A DNA stretch of 64,000 bases from Capsicum annuum (taxonomy: Eukaryota > Streptophyta > Magnoliopsida > Solanales > Solanaceae), in NCBI RefSeq assembly GCF_002878395.1, contig NC_061116.1, positions 121,316,511 to 121,380,510 on the forward strand, in the 5' to 3' direction. A program made the position numbers and the translations under genes. This document shows, in pieces, positions 46,271 through 58,630 of the stretch. The notes below the pieces were generated by a model, which did not search any database, was not told the origin of the DNA, and saw nothing but the letters and a program-made list of their open reading frames with translations. Numbering within the stretch: the stretch's first letter is position 1; the number at the start of each line of letters is the position of its first letter.

Positions 46271-47105
46271 ATTTTTTGACCTAAGAGAGGCCTTTAGCCT
46301 TATATGTTCAATATTTGGCTAACCAGATGGTTAGGTTTGATATTTTAACACCTATGTGTGTGTTTTCATTTATGAAGGCTAGATTTTTCTTGATGGAGCA
46401 GATTTGTGCTCATCACCAATTTGATAATGCTAGTTTGAGAGTGATTCGGGATAAGGTATTGAGTGGAAAGGATAAGAAAGCCTTGCTCTAATGGTGTTTT
46501 GAGGACTGGAGGTGGAATTTATGTGTCTAGAGTGGGTGATTAGATAAGACTAATTTTGGAGGAGGCTCATCATTCTAGGCATTCCATTTATTCGGGAGTG
46601 ACTAAGATGTACCATGACTTGAGACAGTACTACTGATGGGGTGGTATAAGAAAGGATGTAGTGGATTTTTAGCTAGTTGCTAATGTTGTCAGCAGGTTAA
46701 GGCCGAACATTTGAGGCATGGTTGTTTGCTTCAGAGGTTACCCATTCCTGAATGAAAGTGGAAACGGGTCACTATGGACTTTGTGACTTATTTGCCTCAT
46801 ACTTTTTATGGTTTTGACAGTGTTGGGGTTATCATGTATCAATTAACCAAATATACTTATTTTATCCCTTTCAAGTTTTCTTCAACAGTTAGAGGTTGGC
46901 CTATATCTATATTTGTGAGATAGTTCATCTCTATGGTGTACTAGTGTCTATTATCTCAGATACAGGTTCAGTGTTCACATCTTACAGGCATTTTAAGAGG
47001 AGTTGGATACCCAGATTGAACTAAGCACAGCTATGTACCTCCAAATCAATGGTCAGTCAGAGCTAACTATCAGGTTTTAAGGGACATGCTCAGCACTTGT
47101 GTTAC
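46271..47105 (+). pseudogene. C integrase, N-terminal part, cut by element D
   Basis: Zinc-domain remnant at about 46560-46690 (AHHSRHSIYSGVTKMYHDLRQYY, a stop, WGGIRKDVVDF), with the second His and both Cys lost. Core at about 46750-47105: DFVTYLP, VIMYQLTKYTYFIP, then near the end LRDMLSTCV. The frame breaks at 47105 and continues after D as MDFGDKWEQHL from 56018. The left copy of the duplication is GTTAC (47101-47105). Confidence 0.8.
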
Positions 47106-49066
47106 TGTAAGACCCTTAAAATTTTGAGCATTTTATTTTTTGTCTTCCCATCATAATATTAATTTTTTACTTAAATTATGTTTAGGGATGTTAAAAGGTT
47201 GTTTGGGGAAAGTTTTGAAATTTTTAGAAAGGGTTCAGGGAAATTTTGGAATTTTGAGGTATTGAGCCTCTGAATTTTTGCCGTGTCGTGGAGGTTATCC
47301 TTCAGGATATTGGTGTGGCACAGAGGATAACCTCTGCGATATTGGCGTGCCATGCCAATGTGTAAAAATCATACAGTTTTGTTATTATTCACTTGGGGGG
47401 GTTTGGTCTTTTTGCCCCTTGTACGATCCTTAAACATAAAATAAGCTTATTCCCATCAGTTTTCAAAGATCAAATTGCTCTTTTTCACTCTCAAACTCAA
47501 AACCTAAGAAAGTTTAAGGAATTCACTATGCACTTATCATTCGGGCTCCAAACTTTAAACTAACTTTGAATTCTTGTGTGTTTAAGGCATGTATCTCTTC
47601 CCCGAACTTTAATCTTACATTGTGGCATTAATTTCATAGATTTTTATGTGATTTAAATTGTGGGTTTTGAACTTGGGTTGAGGATTTTTTATTGTTTTAG
47701 ATTAAATTACTTGTCCTATGCATTGAATTGATTATTCATGCTTTAAATTAATATTTTTGGGACTGAATTGGTACATTATTTAAATGTATATTATTTAAAT
47801 AGTTGGAATAGAGAATATGGGTTTTCCCAAATTGGATGAATTTTGACTTGGATTTTGCATGAACCTCAACCCACTTTGGGAATTGGACATTAATTACGGA
47901 GAATTGCATAGTTTTACTTAGTTTTGAACTCAATGCATTGCATTAGAGAATAAATGGATATAAATATAGTTTTAAAGGCCTTGGTGGCCATGGTTTCGGA
48001 CAAAATAATTTTGGAAGGGCTTGATGGCCATGGATGGTTTTAAATAAGAAACTTGGTAGTCAATGTGGTTATGTGAATTGATTTGGCATGTTTAATTAAG
48101 CTTGCAAGCATAATGGTATGATGGTAACTAGTGATAAATGTCTTATTGAAAGACTCCTGAGTTATTGGATTGGTTATTTGAAACTTGTTTTAAGTTAGGC
48201 TTAAAGAGGGTTATGTAGCTCGCCATGGAAGGTGGAGGTCTTAGGGGGATGAATTTTAAAAACTATGTTTGCCAGCGTGGGGGTCTATATGACCATGTGC
48301 ATAGTTCACACTTGATATAAATTTTTGGGAAGGCTAGTTGCCTTGGTAGCTTTAGTTTTTCCTCAACTTTTCTCCAGTTCATATGGCTAACACGCGTTGG
48401 GGCCCTTTCAGTAGGGGGAGCTGATCACATATAGCCTGTGGGTGACATTAGGATGGTTGGAGCTACACAATCTAGGTTAATGTTTTTAAATTTCATGGTT
48501 AAGCCTTGTTCCTTATCCTGACATCTTATATATACGTATATAAATATGTGCATTATGGTTTTATCTAATTTTTGGACATAGCATTATGTTATCATTACCC
48601 CTAAGTTCATGCTATTGCTCACCCAACTAACCGTCCTAGGATGCTTCATTCTTTCATAATGTAGGGTCCAAAACACTATTTTTATCCTTGTGCAGCATTA
48701 GGTGGATTAGCATATTCGTTGAGTAGCTATGAAGTTATGAGCATCTATCCTCCAAAAGGCCTTATCATTTTCATATTCTTTTATTTTGACTCGGTACTTT
48801 TGGATTCTTTTGGTCATAGTCGGGGGCATATACCAATCGACTTGGTATTCTAGTTTTAGAGGCTATTATGGGCAATTATGGATTGGGTTATTGTTTTGAG
48901 TTTGTAGGACCTTTTGTCTTGGTTCACTTATCTATTTTATATACTGTTGGTTTGTTTCCCATTGTTCATTTTTGTTGTGTTGTGTATGTTAGGCTAAAAG
49001 ATAGTCTTTGGCCCTTGGTGCGCTTGATATATCTGTCACATCCAGGCTCGAGGTTGGGTTGTGACA
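47106..49066 (+). repeat. 5' LTR of element D (1961 bp)
   Basis: It runs from TGTAAGACCC to GTGACA and aligns throughout with 54070-56014. Both carry the block 'gccgtgtcRtggaggtta...gcgatatt-gcgtg' (47279-47355 and 54243-54320), 'ggccttggtggccatggt', 'ttaattaagcttgcaagcataatggtatga' and 'ggacactacattctttcataatgtag'-type text. The copies differ at many positions. Confidence 0.88.
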
Positions 49067-49070
49067 AGCT

Positions 49071-49082
49071 TGGTATTTGAGC
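49071..49082 (+). other. Primer-binding site of element D
   Basis: TGGTATTTGAGC resembles TGGTATCAGAGC with two changes, five bases into the internal region. Confidence 0.8.
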
Positions 49083-49295
49083 ATAGGTTTAGAGTCATTG
49101 GGTATCCATAAAGTTGTGCTGAGTAGAGTCCTTTTTAAGGCTGTATAGCATGCCACACTTATAAAAAGGAGGCTACAAGGTATTTAGGAATGTTTCCCTT
49201 TCTTGTGTTCTATTTTGGGCTGTATAGTCTAGTGTTATGAAACTTCTCTGAATCTTGGCTTCCTCCTATTTCAAATCTGTTTCCCTAAAGATATA

Positions 49296-50575
49296 ATGTT
49301 CATAGAAACATTACTGGGAACTCTATCCTACCTGAGGATGATGTAGATGGAACTTGCCCTACCTATTAAATGCATACCCTATTTAGGGTCCTTAATCCTG
49401 ATTGTACTATCCTATATAGAGTTCCACATATTCCTACTGGTCCTCCTCAGGCTCCCCAGGTTAATGATACTCATGCCTCGATGCCTCAGGGTGACATTTC
49501 TAATGCGAAGTTTCTCCAGTCGATTCATTTGCTTACTTAGTTAGTGCTTCTCAGTCACACTAGTCTGAGAATGTTTGTTCTGTTTCGCTATCTTTAGAGG
49601 TTACTAGAGTTGGCTAGTTCGTGAGGTTAAATCTCTCAAACTTTATAGGTTCTAAGGTTGAGGAGGATCTTTAAGGGTTTGTGGACCAGATGGAAAAGAT
49701 TTTTAGGGTGATGCATACTACTAATATAGAAGGTGTGGAGTTTGTTGTATATCAGCTGAAAGATATAGCTTACCAGTGGCATGAGGATTGGGAAGCTATG
49801 AGGTACTTTTCTTGATTATTTCTTTCCTCAGGAGTTGAGAAAAGTTAAGGTTGAGGAGTTTGTGAATCTGAAGCAAGGGAAGATGACTATGAAAGAGTAT
49901 GGTTTGAGGTTTAAGCTATTGTCTCTTTATGCCATTGAGTTGATGTCTTCTATGAGGGATAAGATGAGTAAGTTTGCTTCTGGGTTATCTCGTGACCTGG
50001 TATTAGAGTGTAAGGCTGCTATGCTGAACAATGACATAGATATCTCTACGATTATGGTTTATATACAATAAGTTAAGGATGAAAAGAAGAGACAAGCAGA
50101 GATGGGATAGAGGTAGATTAAGAAGTTCAGGTATTCAAAGTAGGGTGGAGGTCCGCAGAATAATGATGGAAATGGTAGACAATAAAGCAAGAAGAAGACT
50201 TAGGGAAATTTTGGTTCATATTCTTTGGCTAGCGCTCCATATCCTAAGACATCTAGTTATCGTCATTTTTAGACTAGCGATAGTTCTAAGGCACAGGGTG
50301 ACTAGCCTCAGACTAGTGGAGCTTAGTCAGGCCCTCTTTATCCGCCTTACCATTTTTGTGGCCAGCTTTATCGTCGTTATTATGAGGAGAGAAAGAATCC
50401 ATTCTATAATTCTGGTCAGCTACATCACATGCAATGAGATTGTCCTTCAGCCCGAGTTTCCACTGGAGCTAATAAAGTTTCGATTGCCATATCTTCAGAT
50501 CCTGTGCCAAAGAGCGCTACTTTTGGTATCGGCACTAGCCATAATGGTTATACACTCTAGCCACTTGTCATGAAT
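49296..50575 (+). pseudogene. gag pseudogene of element D
   Basis: Start at 49296 in the same position relative to the PBS as in A and E, but frameshifted early. The clearest piece is 49835-50071: VKVEEFVNLKQGKMTMKEYG, LRFKLLSLYAIELM, MSKFASGLSRDLVLECKAAM and LNNDIDIS, the C-terminal half of the gag core. Upstream, VMHTTNIEGVEF and YQLKDIAYQW are readable near 49710-49780. A CCHC-like remnant is at about 50340-50450 (PYHFCGQLYRRYYEERKN...). Several stops. Confidence 0.78.
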
Positions 50576-50624
50576 CTGAGGATCTCCCAATGTTGTCACT
50601 AGTATATTATAGCTCTTCTCTCGT

Positions 50625-52430
50625 GATGTGTATTGTTTACTTGATCCGAGATCTACCCTTTCTTATGTGACCCTTTATATCGCTGTGCATTTTGGTTTTG
50701 GTCTCAAAAATATTTTTGAACCCTTTTCTATTTCTACCTAATGGGTGATTTTATAGTTGTTAGAAAGATCTATAGGGGTTGTGTGGTGTCTATCATTCAT
50801 AGGGACACATTGATGGATCTAATAGAGTTTGACATGGTGGACATCGATGTTGTCTTGGGGATGGATTGGCTCCATTCGTGCTATACGTCTCAAAATTGTA
50901 GGACCCAAAACGTCAGTTTCCAATTTTTGAATTAACCGGTATTAGAATGGAAAGGGAGTTCCTTAGTGCCCAAAGAAAAGTTTATTTCCTTTCTTAGAGC
51001 TCAGAAATTAATTTAAAAAGGGTTTGTATATCATCTAGTTCGGGTTAAGGGTTCTAACTCTGAAATTCCTTCCTTACATTCTGTCCTCGTGGTAAGTGAG
51101 TTTCTTGAAGTGTTTCTCAATTTTGTTTTTGGAATTCCTCTCGATAGGGAAATAGACTTTAGGAATGATCTTCTACTAGATACCCTTCCTATTTATATTT
51201 CTCCTTATAGAAGAAATATAAGGATCTTAAGGAGAAGTTGAAAGATCTTCTTAATAAAGGGTTTATTTTTTCTAGTGTTTCTCTGTGGGATGCTTCTGTG
51301 TTTTGGTGTAAAATAAAGATGGGTCTCTTTGGATGTCTATAGATTATCATCAGTTGAATAAGGTGTCAGTGAAGAATAAGTCCTCTTCCTAGGATTGATG
51401 ATTTTTTTTTTACAAGCTTTAGGGTTCTAGATATTTCTCTAAGATTGATCTTCATTTGGGGTATCATCAGTTAAAGATTCCAAATATTAATATTCCCAAG
51501 ACTGCTTTTCAAATGTGGCATAGTCACTATGAGTATTTGGTTATCTCATTTGGGTTGACTAGTGCTTTGGCTACATTCATGGATCTTATGAATTGGGTTT
51601 TCAGGTTATTTTTTGAACTTTTTTGTGATAGTTTTCATTAATGACATCTTGGTGTATTCTAAGAGTAAGGAGGATTATGCCAATCACCTCAAAATTGTGT
51701 TACAGACTCTCAAGAAGTAGAAATTGACTTTTATTTGTCATGTTATTTCTATTGAGGGGATCAAGGTGGATCCACAAAAAGTTGTGGGGATAAATAAATG
51801 GCCTAGACCCACGACTCTGACTGATATTAGGAGCTTCTTAGGCTTGGCCGAGTATTATAGGAGGTTTGTGGAGAGTTTCTCTTCTATTGTTTCTCCATTG
51901 AAAATATTGACTCAAAAGAAAGTTAAGTTTTTGTGGTCTAATGCTTATAAGGGCAGGTTTGAGAAGTTGAAGGATAAGCTGACTTCTGCGCCAGTTTTGA
52001 CCCTACCTAAGGGCACTGGTGGTTTTATTATATTTTGTGATGTGTCCCGTGCAGGACTGGGTTGTGTCTTGATGCATCATGGTTAGATTATGGCCTATGC
52101 TTCTAGGCATCTTAAGGTTCATAAAAGGAACTATCCGACTCACGATCGAGAGTTTTCGAATGTTATTTTTTCCTTAAAAATATGGCACCATTATCTGTAT
52201 GTGGTGCATGTACACATCTATCCAAATCATAAGAGCTTACGGTATATTTTCACTTAGAAGGAGTTAAATCTTTGGTAGAGAGGTAGCTTTAGTTACTTAA
52301 GGACTATAATATGAGTCTTCACTACTATCCAGGTAAAGGTAATGTGGTTGTTGATGCTCTAGCAGGTTGTCTATAGGGATCTTGTCTCATATGTATGAGG
52401 AGAAAAGAGGATTAGTGAAGGACATTCAAG
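50625..52430 (+). pseudogene. D protease, reverse transcriptase and RNase H
   Basis: Protease: LDPRSTLSYVT near 50640 keeps the catalytic Asp but has Arg for Gly; the second half, 50741-50935, is open (GCVVSIIHRDTLMDLIEFD, VDIDVVLGMDWLHSCYTS). RT: from about 51060; LHLGYHQLKIPNINIPKTAF at 51456-51510, HYEYLVISFGLTSALATFMD at about 51520-51590, and FIND at 51634-51645 where FIDD is expected. Open again 51724-52086: the RT thumb and RNase H start (GLAEYYRRFVESFSS, CDVSRAGLGCVLMHHG). Some frames are shifted by single bases. Confidence 0.83.
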
Positions 52431-53945
52431 ATTGGCTAATTTGGGAGTTCATCTTTTGGACTTTGAGAATGGATGAGTTATTGTTTAAGAGGTGGTCAAA
52501 TCATCTCTTGGGGTTAAGGTAAGGGAGAAGAAGGTTTTGGATCTCGTTCTTATTTAGATTAAAGAAGATGTAGGTCAGCAAAAGGTTATGGCATTTGAGA
52601 TTGGGGAAGATGGTATCTTGAGGTACCAAGGTAGGTTGTGTGTTCTTGATGTTGATGGGTTATGAGAAAGGATCTTGACTGAGGCTCATAATTCTAAGTA
52701 TACAGTTCATCCGGGTTTGACAAATATGTACCATGACTTGAAGGAAATTTATTGGTAGAACAACATGAAGAGGGATATGGAAAATTTTGTGGCTAAGTGT
52801 ATGGTCTGTCAGCAAATTAAGGTTAAGAATTTGAGGTTAGGTGGTATTCTCAAGAGATAGAGTTGCCTATATAGAAGTGGGATATTATCAACATAGATTT
52901 CATTACGGGTCATCCACAGTCTCGTAAAGTAAGATTTGATTTGGGTTTTGGGTCATTGTGGATAAAATGACTAAGTCTGCTCACTTCTTGCCTGTGAAGA
53001 CTAACTACTCAGGAGAGAATTATGCTAAGTTGTTCATTCAGAAGCTCATGAAGTTGCATAGGCATTAGTGTCCATTATTTCAGACCGAAGTATGCAGTTT
53101 TCATCACACTTTTGGCATTTATTTTAAAAATATTTAGGAACACGGGTGAACCTTAGCACCACTTTCCACCCTCAAATGTATGGACAAGAGAAATGAACTA
53201 TTTAGACTTTGAAGGATATACTAAGGGCCTGTGTGATTGATCTTGGAGGTAGTTGGGTTGATCCTTTTCCACTTATTGAGTTTGCATACAATAATAGTTA
53301 TCATTCGAGCATTTAGATGCTCTATTTGAGTCTCTTTAGGTTAGGAGGTGTAGGTCTCCTATTAGATATTTTTAGGTTGGTGAAACTAGGTTGTTTGGTC
53401 CTGACATGGTTCACCAATCCATGGGAAGGTGAAGTTAATTAGAGAAAGACTCAAGACTACTCAAAGCCGCCTTATACAGATACGATGTGAAGAGAATTAG
53501 AGTTTGAAGTGAGCAATTGGGTATTCTTAAAGGTGTCTCCTATGAAAGGAGTCATACAGTTTGAGAAGAAGGGGAAGCTCAGTTCCCATTATGTTGGACC
53601 ATATCAGAATTTTAGAAGATTTGGAAATATTTTTTATGAGTTTGATTTTCCCCTAAGTTTGGGTTCTATTCATCTTGTGTTTCATGTATCGATATTAAAA
53701 AAGTGTGTGGCTAATCCTTCCTTGATAGTGCCTATTAAAGATGTTGGTGTTATGGATCCTTGTCTTATATGGGGGTCCCAGTTGATATTTTGAATAGGCA
53801 AGTTCATAGATTGAGGAAAGAAGACATAGCTTTAGTAAAGTTCGTTGGAGGAATCAAAAGGCAAAAGAGGCTACATGGGAAGCTGAGGAAGATATCCAGG
53901 ACAGTATCCATTCTTGTTCCATGTTTTAGATAAAAAGGTGTAAGG
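52431..53945 (+). pseudogene. D integrase and chromodomain-like tail
   Basis: Zinc domain at about 52680-52815: AHNSKYTVHPG...YHDLKEIYW, stop, NNMKRDMENFVAKCMVCQQ, with all four HHCC residues kept despite the stop. Core at 52880-53340 with shifts ([25 protein letters not shown]). A region open at 53509-53793 holds the basic C-terminus (SNWVFLKVSPMKGVIQFEKKG, HYVGPYQNFRRFGNIFYEFD, HVSILKKCVANPS). The tail at about 53800-53940 reads like VH-LRKEDIALVKF-W-NQKAKEATWEAEEDI in shifting frames. Confidence 0.8.
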
Positions 53946-54057
53946 TATGAGTTTTGTTTTCCTTTTATTACTTTTTGATTTTGTCATTTCATTCTTGTGC
54001 TCTTGTAATTCTTGTTCTAAAAGTGTCCTAACTCATTATTCGGGGACGGATGATCCT

Positions 54058-54066
54058 AAGGGAGGA
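54058..54066 (+). other. Polypurine tract of element D
   Basis: AAGGGAGGA, three bases before the 3' LTR start. Confidence 0.8.
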
Positions 54067-54069
54067 TAA

Positions 54070-56014
54070 TATAAGACCCTTGAAACTTTGATCTTATTAT
54101 TTTTGGCCTTCCCGTGTTTGTAATATTGTTCTTTGACATGAATTATGTTTATGGGATATTAAAAGGGTGTTTGGGAAAAGTTTTAGAATTGTTAGAAAGG
54201 GTTTGGGGCAATTTTGGAACTTTAAAGCCGTAAGCCTCCGCATTTTGCCGTGTCATGGAGGTTACCCTCTGCGATATTAGCGTGGTATGGAGGATAATCC
54301 CCGTGATATTAGCGTGCCACAAAAGCATGTAATTTTATTTTATTCACCAGAGGTGAAGTTCTTTTGTTATTTTTACCCCTTATATGACCCTTAAACATAA
54401 AATAAACTCATTCCCATCAGTTTTCAAAGATCAAATTTCTCTCTTTCACTCTCAAACTCAAAACCCAAGAAAGTTTAAGGGTTTCACTATACATTCATCA
54501 TTTGGGCTCCAAACTTCAAGTTGACTTTGAATTCTTATGTGTTTAAGGCATGTATCCCTTCCCCAAACTTTAATCTTACATTATGGTATTAATTTCATAA
54601 ATTTTCATATGATTTAAATTATGGGTTTTGAACTTGGGTTGAGCGGTTTTAGTTGTTGTGGATTGAATTACTTGTCCCATGCTTTGAATTGATTATTCAT
54701 GTTTTAAATTAATGTTTTGGGGACTGAACGAGTACATTATTCATATGGTTGGAATGAGGATCTTGGATTTTCCTAAATTGGATGAATTTTGAATTGAATT
54801 TTGCATGAACCTCAACCCACTTTGTGAATTGGACATTAATTATAGAGAATTACATGATTTAAATTGGTTTTGAACCCAATGCATTACATTAAAGGATAAA
54901 TAGAAATAAATATGGTTTTAAAGGCCTTGGTGGCCATGGTTTTGGACTAAAATGGTTTTGGAAGTCCTTGGTGGTCATGGGTGGTTTCAAATTGAAAACT
55001 TGGGAGTTAATGTGGTTATGTGAATTGGTTTGCCATGTTTAATTAAGCTTGCAAGCATAATGGTATGACGATACAAAGTGACAAATGCCTTACTGAATGA
55101 CTCCTAAGTTATTGTATTGGTTATATGAAACTTGTTTTAATTTAAGATTAAAGGAGGTTTGTAGCTTGCCATGGAAGGTGAAGGTCTCGGGGGGACCAAT
55201 ACTGGAAACCACGTTTACCGACATGGAGGTCTATATGACCGTGGGCATAGTTTACACTTGATGTATATTTTTAGGATGGCTAGTTGCCTTGGTTGCTTTA
55301 GCTTTCCCTCTATTTTTCTCTAGTTCGTCCGACTAATACACGTTGGGGCCCTTTTAGCAGAGGGGCTGAATCCACATAGCCCGTGGATTCCATTAGGATA
55401 GTTAGAGCTATACAATATAGGTTAATAATTTTAAATCACATGCTTAAGCCTTGTTCCCTATCCCGACACCTTGTATATATGAATATAAATGTGTGCATTG
55501 TGGTTTTGACTAATTTTTGGATGTGGCATTATGTTATTAGTTCCCCCTGAATTACATGCTAGATCTCACCCTACTAACCATCCTAGGACACTACATTATT
55601 TCATAATGTAGGATCCAAAGAAACTACTTTTACCCCTGTGCAGCGTTAGGTGAATTAACATGTTCGTTGAGTAGCTGTGGAGTGGTAAGCCTCCACTCTC
55701 TGAAAGGGCTTATCATTGTCATATTTTTTTATGTTGACTCAGTACTTTTGGATTATTTTGGTCATGGTCGGTGGCATGTCTTGAACTGCTTAGTATTCTA
55801 GTTTTAGAGGCTATTGTGGACAATTGTGAATTGGGTTATTATTTTGAGTTTTTAGGACCTTTGTCTTAGTTCAGTTATCCATTTTATATACTGTTGGTTT
55901 GTCTTCCATTGTTCTTTTTGGTTATGTTCTGTATGTTAGACTAAGGGTGTGGTCTCTAGCCCTCAGTGGGCTTGAGATACCCATCATGACCAGGCTCAGG
56001 ATCGGGCCATGATA
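54070..56014 (+). repeat. 3' LTR of element D (1945 bp)
   Basis: Starts TATAAGACCC (TGTAAGACCC in the partner) and ends CATGATA at 56014, next to the duplication GTTAT. Aligned with the 5' LTR along its full length. Confidence 0.87.
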
Positions 56015-56707
56015 GTTATGGACTTTGGAGATAAGTGGGAACAGCATTTAACCTTTGAGGAGTTTGCATATAATAACAGTTATAATTCTAGTATTGAGAT
56101 GGCACCCTTCAATGCTTTATATGGTAGGCTTTGTCGTTCTCCGGTTGGTTGGTTTGAGGGTTTTTATATTAGACCTCAAGGTATCAACTGGCTTCATAAG
56201 TCTTTAGATCGAGTTAGGGTCATTCAGGATAGACTTAGAGCAGCTCAGAGTAGGCAGAAGTGTTATACGAATCGTAGACTTTGTGACTTGAGATTTAGTT
56301 TTGGTGATCGAGTCTTCCTTCGTGTTTTTCCCATGAAGGGCGTGATGAGGTTTGGGAAAAGAAGTAAGCTTAGCCCCAGGTATATTGAGCCATTTGAGAT
56401 TCTTTAAACTATTGGGGATGTAGCTTATGAGTTAGCGTTGCCCCCAGAATTATCAATTGTTCATCCAATATTTCATATTTTTGTGCTACGATATTATATG
56501 TTGGATGAGTCTCGTGTCAGTCATTGGGACACAATGCAGTTAGTTGAAAGGTTGTTCTTTGTTGAAGAGTCAGTCTCCATTTTAGCCCATGATGTTAAGC
56601 TACTACATACTAGGGATATTTTGGTGGTTAAGGTCCAGCAGAGACACCGTCCTATAGATGAGGCTACTTGGGAGGTTGAGTCCCACATGCATAGTAGCTA
56701 TCCCTAG
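56015..56707 (+). pseudogene. C integrase, C-terminal part, with chromodomain-like tail
   Basis: It continues the C integrase after D: MDFGDKWEQHLTFEEFAYNN, ALYGRLCRSPVGWFEG and KGVMRFGKRSKLSPRYIEPFEIL, then a stop at 56405-56407. One codon frame then runs from 56438 to the stop at 56705-56707: PPELSIVHPIFHIFVLRYY, and the tail RDILVVKVQQRHRPIDEATWEVESH...YP. This is the least broken part of C. A GPY-like module (EPFEIL) precedes the tail. Confidence 0.85.
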
Positions 56708-56809
56708 CTTTTTGCTGATTCGGATATTTTTCACGCCATTAGTTCAAGGGCGAACTAGATTCATAGTGGTGGATATTGTAAGGATCTAATTTTTTTATTT
56801 TTTCATTTT

Positions 56810-57710
56810 GGGTGTGTTTGGTATGATGGAAAATGTTTTTTGGAAAATGTTTTCCGATTTTCCCTTGTTTGGTTGTAATGAAATGTTGGAAAAATATTTT
56901 CCACAACAACTCATTTTCCTTAATTTGATGGAAAATGACTTCCCTCATGGGCCCAGGGAAGTCATTTTCCAGAAAATGACAAATGTGACTTATGACCCCC
57001 ACCTCCACCCCTCTTCTCCATCTTAACGACACTTATATTCACATGAACCAAAAAATTCACATTTCTCAAAAATTTACATTACTCAAAAATATTTTTCACT
57101 GTATTTTGCTTCAATTTTTCACTGCTTGAAATAAAATATAGTGAAGCGCAATTTTTTTTCATTTTCAATATTTGTTGAATGTATTGTAAGTTTCATATTC
57201 ATAGAGGAAGACTTACCTATGTTACTATTGCATATTTCATCTTGTCATCAATGTAACTTGTTTCACGAGGTTGAATAAGCTTGTCGTTCCGTTATATTTC
57301 TATTGATTGTAGTATCTTGAGATTATCCTGATAAAATGTTGAAAAGTATCTCCTATATTTGTTAATTAATAGTTTCTTAAATTTAATGATTGTAGTATTT
57401 TAGTATTCGATATTGATATTATTTATTATGCTTAAATTACTTCTTACAAATTGTTGAGTTGTTAGAGGCACTGATATACTAGTTAACAGTTAGTAGTATT
57501 TTCTAATATATATTTTTTCACTTACCAATCAAACACTAAAAAATATTTTTAAAAAAAATATTCTCTACTCACCAACCAAACACCAGGAAATATTTTTCGA
57601 AAAATATTTTCCACTCACCAACCAAACATGGGAAAATAAGTAGAAAACCAACTTATTTTTCAGGAAAACATTTTCCATGGAAAATATTTTTTATCATACC
57701 AAACACACCC
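56810..57710. mobile_element. Non-autonomous TIR DNA transposon (901 bp) in C LTR
   Basis: Terminal inverted repeats of about 30 bases: the left end is GGGTGTGTTTGGTATGATGG and continues AAAATGTTTT; the right end, reverse complemented, is GGGTGTGTTTGGTATGATAA and continues AAAATATTTT. Subterminal regions are packed with GGAAAAT-TTTTCC palindromes (56830-56960 and 57590-57690). No transposase frame. The target duplication is unclear: flanking 8-mers TTCATTTT and TTTATGTA share 5 of 8 positions. GGGTGTGTTTGG ends are common in plant MITEs, often assigned to hAT, but the superfamily is not settled by the sequence. Confidence 0.8.
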
Positions 57711-58189
57711 TTTATGTATTTTGACTATTTTACCTCTCCACATGGTTGCTACATGATGTTTCGGGGGTGTGGGATGATTGGCATAATTTCCAATGCATTT
57801 CGGATTGATTTGTGCGAGTATGTACCTTTTAGAGTTTAAATAGGCCTTATAGTTAAATTTGGTTAACATTTGTTATTCTGGTTATTACATGGGAAAATGG
57901 ACTGCGCCAGCAAATTTAAAACGTCATCTTTGGGTTGGTAAGATGGTTGGAACAATTCTATAGCTTTTAGATCTTATTTTGACACTCGATTTGAAAACTA
58001 GTGAAATAAGATCTCGGGGGTCATTTCCATGAAAATGATCTTCTTTTGAAAATCTGATGTCGTCATTGAGTACAGAACGTTGAATTTAGTCTAGTAGCAT
58101 ATTTTATTTGCATTCTCGGGATTCTGGATGAATTTCGAGAAGGGATGAACCGATTTCACTAACCTAAGGTGAAATCGATGGATTATCAG

Positions 58190-58630
58190 CTATGTTTTAA
58201 GCTTTGCAAATGTAGATCTTACAAGCGGTTGTATCCCCATAAAATCTATGAGAAAGGAGACAAAAAGATTGAAATCATTTCAGATGTGTAGATCGAGATG
58301 ATGGCTAAATGGAAGCTATAGGGCAGAAGAACAAGATATAACAAGGTTGGAAAGTACTTACACGTAGCTGAATCGAGCTTCAACACTAATTTGGTAGAGG
58401 AAGAATATTGAATTAACATGGAGAAGAAGAACTGCTTTCTTCTAGATTTATCTTAGTCTTTTACTTTCCTTTTTTTATTTTTGATGTTTCTTTTTTTTGT
58501 CTTTATGTTGATATTTTCTATTTTGATTATTTTATTGCTTGCTAGGCTATGTACTTTTGGCCAGCCTGCTTACTATGTACATATCTTCACTTTTTGTTGA
58601 ATAAAATATGACCCATGTGGTCTTTGAGTT
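58190..58630 (+). other. Possible foreign insert in C LTR, origin unknown
   Basis: This AT-rich stretch ends with 'gttgaataaaatatgacc' (polyadenylation-like AATAAA at about 58600), preceded by T-rich text, like the 3' end of a LINE or a transcript. The flanking LTR text ('gaatttcgagaaggg...' before, 'gaatcccgaggttcccctcagaaac' after) reads as if continuous without it. I have no second LTR copy here to prove it. Confidence 0.3.

Larger units (their letters stand above)
47106..56014 (+). mobile_element. Chromovirus D, full length, nested in C
   Basis: Complete LTR-to-LTR element of 8909 bp: 5' LTR 47106-49066, PBS 49071-49082, gag, PR, RT, RH, IN and chromodomain-like tail, PPT 54058-54066, 3' LTR 54070-56014. 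It is flanked by GTTAC (47101-47105) and GTTAT (56015-56019), a target duplication with one change, inside the integrase codons of C. Proteins match A and E closely (Tekay/Del-like). The many stops and the visible divergence of its two LTRs mark it as old. Confidence 0.9.
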
